Shown in pieces: positions 1 to 9,425 of a DNA stretch of 64,000 bases (positions within the stretch are counted from its first letter, which is position 1; every line of letters starts with the position of its first letter). The DNA is from Streptomyces sp. NBC_00554 (GTDB lineage Bacteria > Actinomycetota > Actinomycetes > Streptomycetales > Streptomycetaceae): NCBI RefSeq assembly GCF_041431135.1, contig NZ_CP107799.1, positions 8,494,001 to 8,558,000 on the forward strand, in the 5' to 3' direction. Both the position numbers and the translations under genes were made by a program. The notes beneath the pieces are model-generated. The model was given only the letters and a program-made list of their open reading frames with translations. It had not been told where the DNA came from and did no database searches.

Positions 1-183
1 TGTGATGAGACGCACACTCTGCGGGGACCGTTGTGGGGAAAGGAGCCATTCGAAGCTGATCGAAGTGTTCGGGGTGACCAAGGTCTCTACCACTGGAACC
101 CGTTCCGGTGGCAAGGTGGTCGGGTCGGTGGGGAGCCGACGGAGGCGGGGGAGTCCACCGCACCACTACGTCAGCGAGATGCC

Positions 184-330
184 ATGACCGCGAGCTCCGC
201 CACCGCCACCCGTGTCCGCGCCCGCACGGGCGGCCCCAAGGACGACGGACCCAAGATCCTGGAGCACGTCGCAGGCTGGACCTTCGTGGTCGTCCTGGCC
301 ATGCTCGTCACGCAGCTGGGCCTGCTGTGA
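184..330 (+). CDS. small single-pass membrane protein
   Basis: Encodes 48 residues. The first 30 are charged and rich in Ala, Arg and Gly; residues 32-48 form one hydrophobic helix that runs to the C-terminus, so the protein is probably tail-anchored in the membrane. There is no catalytic motif and I do not recognise the family. The ATG at 184 is the start that leaves a compact protein; upstream codons in the same frame give atypical composition. It lies 107 bp before the tetR gene on the same strand and may share a transcript with it. Ribosome binding is weak. Short membrane proteins of this kind are common between streptomycete genes, but the call rests only on the helix and codon pattern. 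Confidence 0.55.
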   Translation: MTASSATATRVRARTGGPKDDGPKILEHVAGWTFVVVLAMLVTQLGLL

Positions 331-437
331 GCTGAACCCTCGGTGGGCGCCCGCAGTCGACGAGAGTCGAACGAGCAGGTGGCGTCCGTCTGCCATACTT
401 CGGAGGTTCCGTCGGCAGCCGGAGACCAGGATCGAAA

Positions 438-1103
438 TTGAATAGTAGTCAGCAGCGTGGCGTCGAGCGTCCAAGAGCGCGCGGTACCGACCGCTCACTG
501 GCGCGCCGCGCCGAACTCATCGCCATCGGGCGCAAGTTGTTCGCCGACACGTCGTACGACGCACTGTCGATGGACGACATCGCGCGACAGGCGCATGTCG
601 CCAAGGGGCTGATCTACTACTACTTCAAGTCCAAGCGCGGCTACTACCTCGCGATCATCGAGGACTCGGTCACCGAGCTGGTCTCCCGGGCGGCGAGCGG
701 CCTCGAACTCCCCCCGGCGGAGCGTGTGCACCGCACCATCGACGGCTATCTGCGCTACGCCGAGCACAACCAGTCCGCGTACCGCACGATCATCAGCGGC
801 GGCGTCGGCTTCGACGCCGAGGTGCACGCCATCCGGGACGGCGTGCGCGAGGTCATCGTCGAGACCATCGCCGAAGGGGCGTACGGGCGGCGCGAGATCG
901 CGCCGCTGCCGCGGATGGCCCTGCTCGGCTGGCTCTGCAGCGTCGAGGGGGCGACCCTCGACTGGATCGGCCACCAGGACCAGTCGCTGCCGCGCGACAT
1001 CATGCGCGAGCTGCTGGTGAAGATGCTGGGCGGTGCCATGCGAGCGGTCGAGGAGCTGGACCCCTCGTACGTGGCCCCGGAGCCCGCACGCCGGGACGGC
1101 TGA
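438..1103 (+). CDS. TetR/AcrR family transcriptional regulator
   Basis: 221 residues. Residues about 25-70 form the TetR DNA-binding domain: a basic stretch, then ALSMDDIARQAHVAKGLIYY and a YFKSKRGYY tail, the classic helix-turn-helix with the YYYF signature. The remainder is an all-helical ligand-binding and dimerisation domain. The start is a TTG at 438, preceded by a modest purine-rich stretch at 421-430; no in-frame ATG or GTG lies near enough to leave the helix-turn-helix intact. Ligand and targets cannot be read from the sequence. It converges with the chitinase gene, and a strong hairpin separates them. The acyl-CoA dehydrogenase further downstream is a possible but unproven target, since TetR proteins often control acyl-CoA metabolism. 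Confidence 0.88.
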   Translation: MNSSQQRGVERPRARGTDRSLARRAELIAIGRKLFADTSYDALSMDDIARQAHVAKGLIYYYFKSKRGYYLAIIEDSVTELVSRAASGLELPPAERVHRTIDGYLRYAEHNQSAYRTIISGGVGFDAEVHAIRDGVREVIVETIAEGAYGRREIAPLPRMALLGWLCSVEGATLDWIGHQDQSLPRDIMRELLVKMLGGAMRAVEELDPSYVAPEPARRDG

Positions 1104-1107
1104 ACAA

Positions 1108-1135
1108 GGGGCGGGGGCCGCCGGACCCCCGCCCC
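1108..1135. terminator. bidirectional hairpin terminator
   Basis: Perfect 10-bp inverted repeat, GGGGCGGGGG (1108-1117) and CCCCCGCCCC (1126-1135), with an 8-nt loop. It sits 4 bp after the tetR stop codon and 20 bp before the chitinase stop, so it can serve both convergent genes. There is no T-tract, which is normal for streptomycete terminators. Confidence 0.85.
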
Positions 1136-1154
1136 AAGTGACTTGCCAGTACGG

Positions 1155-2426
<1,272 letters not shown>

Positions 2427-2518
2427 CGATGTCTCCTCGTGGGGGAGGGGAGAGCGGGGGAGCCGTGCTGGGACCTGCCGAGTGCTGTTTGGCATGAACG
2501 CGGTGAGGCGTTGGAGGA

Positions 2519-2559
2519 ACCCTAGGAGGACTAGACCAGTGCGTCAATGGTGCGGACCA
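2519..2559 (-). promoter_or_regulatory. chitinase promoter with two 12-bp direct repeats
   Basis: Reading the minus strand, -35 TTGACG (2547-2542) is followed by a 17-bp spacer and -10 TAGGGT (2524-2519). Two 12-bp direct repeats, TGGTCCGCACCA (2559-2548) and TGGTCTAGTCCT (2538-2527), flank and overlap the -35 box. This is the architecture described for streptomycete chitinase promoters. The downstream repeat also matches most of the DasR-responsive element (ACTGGTCTAGACCACT as I recall it). The predicted start of transcription gives a leader of about 85 nt. Confidence 0.85.
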
Positions 2560-2757
2560 ATTTCCCTTTCTTTTAGTAAGCGGTCGTTAACTGGTGACTC
2601 GGTGCCTCCGATCGGGCATACTCACAGCGCCACAGCCGCTGGTCAGCCGGTTCTGTAACCCGGAACGGCAGCATCGGTCGAGGCCAGTGAGACCAGGCGG
2701 AAGCCACCCCACCCAGGTGAGCGTTCGCCAGTGCCCAACAGGGAGGAGAGCGTCCCC

Positions 2758-3930
2758 ATGCCCGACCGCGCCCCGCAGCCGGTGGACCGTCAACTGCCCA
2801 CGGACGAGGCCCGGGATCTGATCTCGCTCGTCCGCGACATCGCGCAGCGCGAGATCGCCCCGCAGGCGGCCGAGCAGGAGGACGCCGGGCACTTCCCGCG
2901 CGATGTCTTCCGCCTGCTGTCCGAGTCAGGACTGCTCGGACTGCCCTACGACTCCGGGTACGGCGGCGGCGACCAGCCGTACGAGGTCTATCTCCAGGCC
3001 CTCGAAGAGCTCGCCGCGGCCCGCCTCACCATCGGCCTCGGCGTCAGCGTGCACTCCCTCGCCTGCCACGCCCTCGCGAACTACGGCACGAAGGAACAGC
3101 AGGCCGAGCACCTGCCCGCGATGCTCGGCGGCGGCCTGCTCGGCGCGTACTGCCTCTCCGAACCGTCCTCGGGCTCGGATGCCGCGTCACTCCGTACGAA
3201 GGCGGTACGGGACGGCGACGACTGGGTGATCACGGGCACCAAGGCCTGGATCACCCACGGCGGAGTCGCCGACTTCTACACCGTGCTCGCGCGCAGCGGG
3301 GCCGAGGGTGCCCGCGGCATCACGGCTTTCCTGGTGCCGGGCGACGCCGAGGGCCTGAGCGCCGCGCCGCCCGAGAAGAAGATGGGCATGAAGGGCTCGC
3401 CCACCGCGCAGGTGCACTTCGACGGTGTACGGATTTCCGACGACCGGCGGATCGGCGACGAGGGTCAGGGTTTCGCGATCGCCCTGTCCGCGCTCGACTC
3501 CGGACGGCTCGGCATCGCGGCCTGTGCGATCGGCGTGGCCCAGGCGGCCCTTGACGAGGCCCTGGCCTACGCCACCGGCAGGCTCCAGTTCGGGCGGCCG
3601 ATTTCGGACTTCCAGGGGCTGCGCTTCATGCTCGCGGACATGGCGACGCAGATCGAGGCGGGCCGGGCGCTCTACCTCGCCGCCGCACGGCTGCGCGACG
3701 CGGGCCGGCCGTTCTCCAAGCAGGCGGCCATGGCCAAGCTGCTGTGCACGGACACCGCGATGAAGGTCACCACGGACGCCGTCCAGGTCCTCGGCGGGTA
3801 CGGCTACACCGCCGACTTCCCCGTCGAGCGCTACATGCGCGAGGCCAAGGTCCTCCAGATCGTCGAGGGCACCAATCAGATCCAGCGGATGGTCATCGCC
3901 CGTCACCTCGCGGGTCCTGAGTCCCGCTGA
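2758..3930 (+). CDS. acyl-CoA dehydrogenase
   Basis: 390 residues. FAD-dependent alpha,beta-dehydrogenation of an acyl-CoA thioester. The domain order is normal: N-terminal helical domain, central beta domain with the YCLSEPSSGSDAAS and TGTKAWITHGG signatures (about residues 121-167), and C-terminal helical domain. The catalytic base is Glu370 in VEGTNQIQR, the position used by short- and medium-chain enzymes rather than by the isovaleryl type. The ATG at 2758 follows GGGAGGAGA; a GTG nine codons upstream is possible but less well placed. The chain length of the substrate cannot be read from the sequence. A small reading frame on the opposite strand overlaps its 3' end. Confidence 0.95.
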   Translation: MPDRAPQPVDRQLPTDEARDLISLVRDIAQREIAPQAAEQEDAGHFPRDVFRLLSESGLLGLPYDSGYGGGDQPYEVYLQALEELAAARLTIGLGVSVHSLACHALANYGTKEQQAEHLPAMLGGGLLGAYCLSEPSSGSDAASLRTKAVRDGDDWVITGTKAWITHGGVADFYTVLARSGAEGARGITAFLVPGDAEGLSAAPPEKKMGMKGSPTAQVHFDGVRISDDRRIGDEGQGFAIALSALDSGRLGIAACAIGVAQAALDEALAYATGRLQFGRPISDFQGLRFMLADMATQIEAGRALYLAAARLRDAGRPFSKQAAMAKLLCTDTAMKVTTDAVQVLGGYGYTADFPVERYMREAKVLQIVEGTNQIQRMVIARHLAGPESR

Positions 3931-4171
3931 ACTGCCCGTGGCCGTACATCGCCGACGGCGACGCCAGCCGGACCCACTCGGGGTCGTGGCGCCCCGGCAG
4001 CGTGCGGCCGCGATCGGCCCAGGTGCGGATGAGGGCGCGGTAGATGGGGGGATCCTGGAGCGGCGGCGCCTGCTGAACCGGCCGCTGAACCGATTCTGCG
4101 GGAGCCGGAACGAGGATCCTGCGCCGACGCCCGGTCGCTGAATATGTGGGGGTCATACCGGGGCAACGCAT
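3893..4171 (-). CDS. small hypothetical protein overlapping the acyl-CoA dehydrogenase 3' end
   Basis: Up to 92 residues. The middle, PPIYRALIRTWADRGRTLPG followed by RHDPEWVRLA, has the look of a short conserved streptomycete protein (a small amphipathic helix followed by a GRTLPGR-type turn and a Trp-containing tail), not of an antisense shadow. Its last 38 bp lie antisense to the end of the acyl-CoA dehydrogenase gene. Two ATG starts are possible, 4171 and 4156; neither has a good ribosome site. The function is unknown. It fills most of the 423-bp gap between 3930 and 4354. Confidence 0.5.
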   Translation of the reverse strand: MRCPGMTPTYSATGRRRRILVPAPAESVQRPVQQAPPLQDPPIYRALIRTWADRGRTLPGRHDPEWVRLASPSAMYGHGQFSGTQDPRGDGR

Positions 4172-4274
4172 GGGCGGGCGGGCAGGTCACCGGCGCCCGG
4201 AATCGACCGTGAGTTCGCGGTGAGCCCGTACGGGGACTTCGGACGGGCGCACGATCTGGCCCCCGGCAGGTATC

Positions 4275-4287
4275 TGACGTACCGTCA
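4275..4287. promoter_or_regulatory. 13-bp palindrome, candidate repressor site
   Basis: TGACGTACCGTCA is a perfect inverted repeat (5-bp arms, 3-bp centre) 66 bp upstream of the GTG of the lipocalin-like gene. Its size and form suit a TetR-family operator. No clear -35/-10 pair was found beside it. Confidence 0.4.
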
Positions 4288-4353
4288 TCTGCGCCGCCGG
4301 GGGCCGCACCCCTCCGGGCGACGTCAACTGCCGTGCGCCCAGGGAGGCTTGCC

Positions 4354-5481
4354 GTGCCCGACGACCGCCCCGTTGCCCTCGACGAGTACCCCGTGCACCA
4401 GGTGCCCCTGTCCATGAAGCACGTCGCCACCGGGGACCGGAACGCCTACGACCGCTGCATCTTCCACGTCTTCGACCACCACGGACGGGCGCTGCTGATC
4501 GTGGGGCTCGGCGTGTATCCGAACGCCGGGGTGATCGACGCGTACGCCACCCTGCGGGACGGGAACCGCCTGCACGCGGTACGGGCGTCGGACGCGCTCG
4601 GCGACGACCGGATGAACCTCTCCGTGGCACCACTGCGCATCCTTGTCGAACGCCCCCTGAAGGACTTCGTCCTGCGGTGTGAGGCCGATCCCGACGACCC
4701 CGACGGGCTGTCGTACGAGATCAACTGGTCGGCGGATTTCCCGGCCCTCTGGGAGCCGCACCACCTGCAGCGGCGAGGCGGACGGCTCACTCTGGAAGGC
4801 AGGCGCTTCGTGCAGGCGGGACGCTGCGAGGGCTGGATCCGCGTCGGCGGCGAGGAGATACGCCTGACCGGTGACCAGTGGACCGGCACCCGCGACCGCA
4901 GCTGGGGCGTGCGCCCGATTCCGGGCGAGGAGGGCGGCCGGCTCGCGGAGGACAACCCGACCGAGGGATTCCACTGGCTCTGGTGCCCGGTGCGCTTCGA
5001 GGACCGGTTCCTGATGGTCGTCATCCAGGAGGACGCCGACGGATACCGCACCCTCAACGACGCGACACTCGTACGCGACGGGCAGCGCGACCTCCAACTC
5101 GGCTGGCCCCAGGCCGACATCGCCTACCGCCCGGGTACCCGCCACCCCACGTCCGCCGTCATCCACCTCACCCATCCGGCGGACCGCAAACCCATGGAGC
5201 TGGGCGTGGAGGTCCTCACCTCCTCCCCGCTGGCCGTGGGCGCCGGCTATCCGCCCGCCGACGACTGGCAGCAGGGCACCTGGCGCGGCCGCGGCTGGAC
5301 CGACCGCCGCGTCTACGACCTCTCCGACCCGTCGGCTCACCCGCTCGCCGCGTACGGGGTGATCGACCACGCCGCCCGCTTCACGCTGAACGGGCAGACC
5401 GGACACGGGATCTTCGAGCACGGCTCGTTCGGCCGCCACGATCCCAGCGGCTTCACCGGATTCGACTCGGTCGCGCACTGA
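4354..5481 (+). CDS. conserved hypothetical protein, lipocalin-like (CrtC/AttH-type) fold
   Basis: 375 residues, soluble, no signal peptide. It is rich in beta-strand patterns with many Trp and Arg residues; recognisable stretches are GTRDRSWGVRPIPGEE, FHWLWCPVRFEDRFLMVV and HGIFEHGSFGRHDPSGF. These resemble the lipocalin-type double domain of hydroxyneurosporene synthase/AttH-like proteins (DUF7064/7065 in recent databases), which bind hydrophobic small molecules. I cannot assign a reaction. The GTG at 4354 follows GGGAGG at good spacing; another GTG at 4333 lies upstream of that site. The phosphotransferase gene begins 12 bp downstream, so the two form an operon. This pair is often seen near acyl-CoA dehydrogenases and may act in lipid or terpenoid catabolism (inference). 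Confidence 0.7.
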   Translation: MPDDRPVALDEYPVHQVPLSMKHVATGDRNAYDRCIFHVFDHHGRALLIVGLGVYPNAGVIDAYATLRDGNRLHAVRASDALGDDRMNLSVAPLRILVERPLKDFVLRCEADPDDPDGLSYEINWSADFPALWEPHHLQRRGGRLTLEGRRFVQAGRCEGWIRVGGEEIRLTGDQWTGTRDRSWGVRPIPGEEGGRLAEDNPTEGFHWLWCPVRFEDRFLMVVIQEDADGYRTLNDATLVRDGQRDLQLGWPQADIAYRPGTRHPTSAVIHLTHPADRKPMELGVEVLTSSPLAVGAGYPPADDWQQGTWRGRGWTDRRVYDLSDPSAHPLAAYGVIDHAARFTLNGQTGHGIFEHGSFGRHDPSGFTGFDSVAH

Positions 5482-5493
5482 AGGGGCCCTGAG

Positions 5494-6588
5494 ATGACCA
5501 CAGCACCCCGCCCGCGTACGACGACCCGCGACCTCCAGGAGCTGACCGGCCGGCTGACCGGCTGGCTCGCCACGCGCCTCCCCGGCGCCAGGGCGGTGAA
5601 CGTCACCGTCCCCGAGTCCAACGGCATGTCCAGCGAAACCCTGCTCTTCGACATCGAGCACCCCGAACCACCCTTGCGCGCCTGCGCGTTGAGACTTGCG
5701 GCGGACCCGGCGGCGTACACGGTCTTCCCCGTCTACGACATGCCCAGGCAGTACCGCACGATGCGGCTGGTCGCGGAACACGCCGACCTGCCCGTGCCGC
5801 GCGTGCTGTGGCTGGAGGAGGACCCGGGCCCGCTCGGAGCGCCGTTCTTCGTCATGGAACGGATCGCCGGGCGAGTGCCGCCGGACGTCATGCCCTATAC
5901 GTACGAGGGGAATTGGCTCCACGCGGCGAGCGACGAGGAGCGAGAACTCCTCGAGTCGGCCTCGATCGGACTTCTGGCGCGTCTGCACGACCAAGTGCCC
6001 GTGAAGGAGGCGGACTTCCTGTCCCTCACGGGTGACGGCAGCCCGCTGAGGCGTCACGTCGAGGCACAACACGCCTACTACGAATGGGTGGTTGACGGGC
6101 TGTCACGCTCGCCCCTCATCGAGAGCGCCTTCGCCCGGCTCGACGACCTGTGGCCGCGCGACGAGGGTGAGGCGGTGCTCAACTGGGGCGACGCGCGCAT
6201 CGGGAACGTCATCTACGACGGTTTCGAACCCGCCGCCGTCCTCGACTGGGAGATGGCGGCCCTGGCCCCGCGCGAGGTGGACCTCGGCTGGACCGTCTAT
6301 CTGCACCGCTTCTTCCAGGACCTCACCGTGAGCTTCGGCCAGGCGGGCCTGCCCGACTTCCTGCGCCGCGACCGGGTGGAGCGGCGCTACGCCGAACTCA
6401 CCGGCCACACACCGCGGGACATGGACTTCTACACGCTGTACGCCGCTCTGCGCCACGCGATCGTGATGCTGCGCATCGCCTACCGCCAGGCGCACTTCGG
6501 CGAGGTCACCGTCCCCCGGGACCCGGACACACTGATCCTGCACCACGGCAGCCTGCGAGCCATGGTGCAGGGCAGCTACTGGAGTTGA
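5494..6588 (+). CDS. phosphotransferase family protein (APH/ACAD10-like)
   Basis: 364 residues with the aminoglycoside phosphotransferase/choline kinase-like fold. The N-lobe begins near residue 10. FFVMERIAGRVPPDVMPYTY (about residues 117-136) marks the hinge. The Brenner-type catalytic loop is NWGDARIGNV, with Asp and Asn in place but Asn where His is usual, and the metal-binding Asp follows in VLDWEMA. The closest known group is the kinase-like domain of ACAD10-type proteins, which phosphorylate hydroxyacyl substrates; antibiotic resistance is less likely given the context. It is co-transcribed with the lipocalin-like gene upstream. It converges with the Cys-containing protein gene at 6619. 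Confidence 0.85.
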   Translation: MTTAPRPRTTTRDLQELTGRLTGWLATRLPGARAVNVTVPESNGMSSETLLFDIEHPEPPLRACALRLAADPAAYTVFPVYDMPRQYRTMRLVAEHADLPVPRVLWLEEDPGPLGAPFFVMERIAGRVPPDVMPYTYEGNWLHAASDEERELLESASIGLLARLHDQVPVKEADFLSLTGDGSPLRRHVEAQHAYYEWVVDGLSRSPLIESAFARLDDLWPRDEGEAVLNWGDARIGNVIYDGFEPAAVLDWEMAALAPREVDLGWTVYLHRFFQDLTVSFGQAGLPDFLRRDRVERRYAELTGHTPRDMDFYTLYAALRHAIVMLRIAYRQAHFGEVTVPRDPDTLILHHGSLRAMVQGSYWS

Positions 6589-6618
6589 CCGGTCGTCAGT
6601 CGCGGAACGCGAGGACGG

Positions 6619-7056
6619 TCAGGCGGCCAGGCGCCGCATCTCGGGGACGCGGATGGGGCGCGAGCTCGGGCCGCCCACGTGCGAGAACGGCTGGGTCCGC
6701 CAGTCGAGCCCCTGAGGGAGCGTCAACAGCAGGGCCGTGTCCTGCTCCTGGAGTTCCGCGGTCTCGTCCGCGGGCTGCGCGTCGTCCGCCGCCCGGCCCG
6801 TACCGGTGCAGACCGTGAGACCGAACGGGTTCCACGGCGAGGCGCACAGCGCGTGCTCGGGCAGGACCTCCTCGTCCGCCAGGAGCGCGATGGGCTGCGC
6901 GCAGTCCGGGCAGATCACCCGGTACATCTCGAAGGTGTCGTACGCGTCGAACTCCTCACCGTCCAGGGCGTCGGGTTCGACGCCCTCCGGCTCGGGTTCG
7001 GACACGGCCTGCTGCCGCTTGGACGCGGTACGACCAGGGCGCTTAAGACTCTGCAT
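6619..7056 (-). CDS. hypothetical acidic protein with a CPDC motif
   Basis: 145 residues. A basic N-terminus (residues 1-20) is followed by an acidic stretch and then VICPDCAQPIALLADEEVLP, with further cysteines in ALCASPW and LTVCTGTG. The arrangement suggests a small zinc-binding element, although only one clear CxxC is present. The C-terminus is a hydrophilic tail ending in PEMRRLAA. The ATG at 7056 follows GGGGGAGAA. I do not recognise a function. It is divergent from the Lrp-type regulator, with a 267-bp shared upstream region in which I see no clear operator. Confidence 0.75.
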   Translation of the reverse strand: MQSLKRPGRTASKRQQAVSEPEPEGVEPDALDGEEFDAYDTFEMYRVICPDCAQPIALLADEEVLPEHALCASPWNPFGLTVCTGTGRAADDAQPADETAELQEQDTALLLTLPQGLDWRTQPFSHVGGPSSRPIRVPEMRRLAA

Positions 7057-7309
7057 GGGTTTCTCCCCCTCGGGTGGGCCGACAAGGCACTGCGGCCTCG
7101 ACCACAGCAAGCACTTCCCGTCCCGTCTCTGCCGTAATCACGAGAACATCACGGACCCGGTTCCGACTATGTGGCGTTCGTCACATGCCGCCCGCAGGTG
7201 CCCGGCCCGGTGGATTTGTCCCCCCGTCTCCTCGCAGGCCACTCCCGGCTACATCACAAACCGGGTATGACCTGCGCCGCTCAGGTATCCGACGGGATCA
7301 AGGGCCCTG

Positions 7310-7323
7310 TAGGTTCTTGCGCC
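7310..7323 (+). promoter_or_regulatory. -10 box for a probably leaderless lrp-type transcript
   Basis: TAGGTT at 7310-7315 ends 8 nt before the ATG at 7324. With no ribosome-binding site in front of the ATG, transcription would start at or next to the start codon. No convincing -35 box was found. Confidence 0.4.
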
Positions 7324-7764
7324 ATGGAGGAGCTGGACCGACAAATCGTGCAGCTGCTCGTCGCGGACGGGCGGATGAGTTACACCGACCTGGGCAAGGC
7401 CACGGGCCTGTCCACGTCTGCCGTGCACCAACGGGTGCGCCGGCTGGAGCAGCGCGGAGTCATCCGCGGCTATGCCGCGGTCGTGGACCCGGAGGCCGTC
7501 GGGCTGCCCCTGACCGCCTTCATCTCGGTGAAGCCGTTCGACCCCAGCGCCCCCGACGACATCGCGGAACGCCTCGCCGGTGTGCCCGAACTCGAGGCCT
7601 GCCACAGCGTCGCGGGCGACGAGAACTACATCCTCAAGGTGCGCGTCTCGACCCCGCACGAGCTGGAGGAGCTCCTCGCCCGGCTGCGTTCCCTCGCGGG
7701 GGTGTCGACGCGGACGACGGTGGTGCTGTCGACGCCCTACGAGGCTCGGCCGCCCCGGATCTGA
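7324..7764 (+). CDS. Lrp/AsnC family transcriptional regulator
   Basis: 146 residues, the normal size. Residues 1-60 are the winged helix-turn-helix (LDRQIVQLLVADGRMSYTDL, then LSTSAVHQRVRRLEQRGVI); residues 65-146 are the RAM ligand-binding domain, with VAGDENYILKVRV and a C-terminal beta strand. Proteins of this family sense amino acids and act as dimers or octamers. It lies 47 bp before the amidohydrolase gene on the same strand, which is a natural candidate target. The ATG at 7324 begins directly at the first residue of the conserved domain, consistent with a leaderless message. Confidence 0.93.
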   Translation: MEELDRQIVQLLVADGRMSYTDLGKATGLSTSAVHQRVRRLEQRGVIRGYAAVVDPEAVGLPLTAFISVKPFDPSAPDDIAERLAGVPELEACHSVAGDENYILKVRVSTPHELEELLARLRSLAGVSTRTTVVLSTPYEARPPRI

Positions 7765-7811
7765 CGGCCCCCGGCGCGGAGCGGGTCGCCACAGGGGCGA
7801 GACTGTTCCCC

Positions 7812-9425
7812 ATGAGTGAGAGCACCGCCCCGTCGGACACCGTGCTGCTGCGCGGTGGAGAAGTCCACAGTCCCGCCGATCCCTTCGCCACCGCGATGGT
7901 CGTCGAACGCGGGCAGGTCGCCTGGGTCGGCTCGGAGGGCGCGGCCGACGCCTTCGCGGACGGGGTCGACGAGGTCGTGGACCTCGAAGGCGCACTGGTC
8001 ACCCCGGCGTTCACCGACGCACACGTGCACACCACCTCGACGGGCCTCGCGCTCACCGGCCTCGACCTGTCCGACGCCCCCTCCCTGGACGCCGCGCTCG
8101 CCCTCGTACGGGACTTCGCCACCGCCCGCCCCACCGACCGGGTCCTCCTCGGTCACGGCTGGGACGCCGCCCGCTGGCCCGGCGGACGCCCTCCCACGCG
8201 CGCCGAACTCGACGAGGCGACCGGCGGACGCCCGCTGTACCTCTCGCGCATCGACGTCCACTCGGCCGTCGTCACCACCGCCCTCCTGGACCTGGTTCCG
8301 GGGGTCACCGATCGCGCCGGGTACCAGGACGGCCCGCTCACCCGCGACGCCCACCACGCCGTCCGTGCCGCCGCCCTCGGCGCCATCACCGGGGAGCAGC
8401 GCACCCGGGCCCAGCGCACCGCGCTCGCCCACGCCGCCTCCCTCGGTATCGGCTCCGTCCACGAGTGCGCGGGCCCGGACATCTCCTCCGAGGACGACTT
8501 CACCGGGCTGCTGCGGCTGGCCGCCGAGGAGCCGGGCCCCAGGGTCGTCGGCTACTGGGCCGAACAGGACATCGACAAGGCCCGTGCCCTGGGCGCGATC
8601 GGCGCCGCGGGCGATCTCTTCGTGGACGGCTCCCTCGGCTCGTACACCGCCTGTCTGCACCAGCCGTACGCCGACGCCGCCCACACGGGCACCGCCTACC
8701 TCGACGCGGCAGCCGTCGCCGCCCATGTCGCCGCGTGCACCGAGGCGGGCCTCCAGGCGGGCTTCCACGCCATCGGGGACGCCGCGGTGACCTCCGTGGT
8801 CGAAGGAGTGCGTGCCGCCGCGGAGAACGTCGGTCTGGCCCGCGTACGCGCCGCCCGGCACCGCGTCGAACACGCCGAGATGCTCACCCCCGAGACCATC
8901 GCGGCCTTCGCCGAGCTGGGCCTCACCGCCTCCGTGCAGCCCGCCTTCGACGCGATCTGGGGCGGCGAGGACGGTATGTACGCCCAGCGCCTGGGTGCCG
9001 AACGGGCCCGTACGCTCAACCCGTTCGCGGCCCTGCTGCGCACCGGCGTGCCGCTCGCCTTCGGTTCCGACAGTCCCGTCACCCCCTTCGACCCGTGGGG
9101 CACCGTCCGCGCGGCGGCCTTCCACCGGACGCCGGAGCACCGGGTGTCCGTACGCGCAGCCTTCACGGCACATACGCGCGGTGGATGGCGGGCCATCGGA
9201 CGGGACGACGCGGGTGTCCTGGTGCCGGGCGCGCCCGCGGACTACGCCTTGTGGCGCACCGAGGACCTGATCGTGCAGGCTCCCGACGACCGGGTCGCAC
9301 GCTGGTCCACCGACCCTCGCTCCGGCACACCCGGGCTGCCGGATCTGACCCCAGGGAACGACCTGCCCGTCTGCCTGCGCACCGTCGTGGGCGGCCGGAC
9401 GGTATTCGTACGGCCTAACGAGTGA
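7812..9425 (+). CDS. amidohydrolase family protein (YtcJ-like)
   Basis: 537 residues, a full-length metal-dependent hydrolase of amidohydrolase family 3. It opens with the composite beta domain (VLLRGGEVHSP..VVERGQVAWVG). The first metal ligands follow in FTDAHVHT (about residue 75), further ligands in FHAIGDAAV and RHRVEHAEM, and the final Asp in FGSDSPVTPFDPW (about residue 422). The substrate is unknown; relatives remove formyl or acyl groups from amides. It is cytoplasmic, with no signal peptide. The start codon at 7812 has poor ribosome pairing. It follows the Lrp-type regulator and is probably the last gene of that unit. Confidence 0.92.
   Translation: MSESTAPSDTVLLRGGEVHSPADPFATAMVVERGQVAWVGSEGAADAFADGVDEVVDLEGALVTPAFTDAHVHTTSTGLALTGLDLSDAPSLDAALALVRDFATARPTDRVLLGHGWDAARWPGGRPPTRAELDEATGGRPLYLSRIDVHSAVVTTALLDLVPGVTDRAGYQDGPLTRDAHHAVRAAALGAITGEQRTRAQRTALAHAASLGIGSVHECAGPDISSEDDFTGLLRLAAEEPGPRVVGYWAEQDIDKARALGAIGAAGDLFVDGSLGSYTACLHQPYADAAHTGTAYLDAAAVAAHVAACTEAGLQAGFHAIGDAAVTSVVEGVRAAAENVGLARVRAARHRVEHAEMLTPETIAAFAELGLTASVQPAFDAIWGGEDGMYAQRLGAERARTLNPFAALLRTGVPLAFGSDSPVTPFDPWGTVRAAAFHRTPEHRVSVRAAFTAHTRGGWRAIGRDDAGVLVPGAPADYALWRTEDLIVQAPDDRVARWSTDPRSGTPGLPDLTPGNDLPVCLRTVVGGRTVFVRPNE

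Noticed and set aside
1..183. Possible coding sequence at the left edge
   Set aside because: Frames here are short and overlap each other in several phases without codon bias; the only supported product starts at 184.
5494..6588. Aminoglycoside resistance kinase
   Set aside because: The fold matches, but the catalytic His is replaced and the gene is coupled to a lipocalin-like gene near an acyl-CoA dehydrogenase, which fits the ACAD10-like kinase group better.
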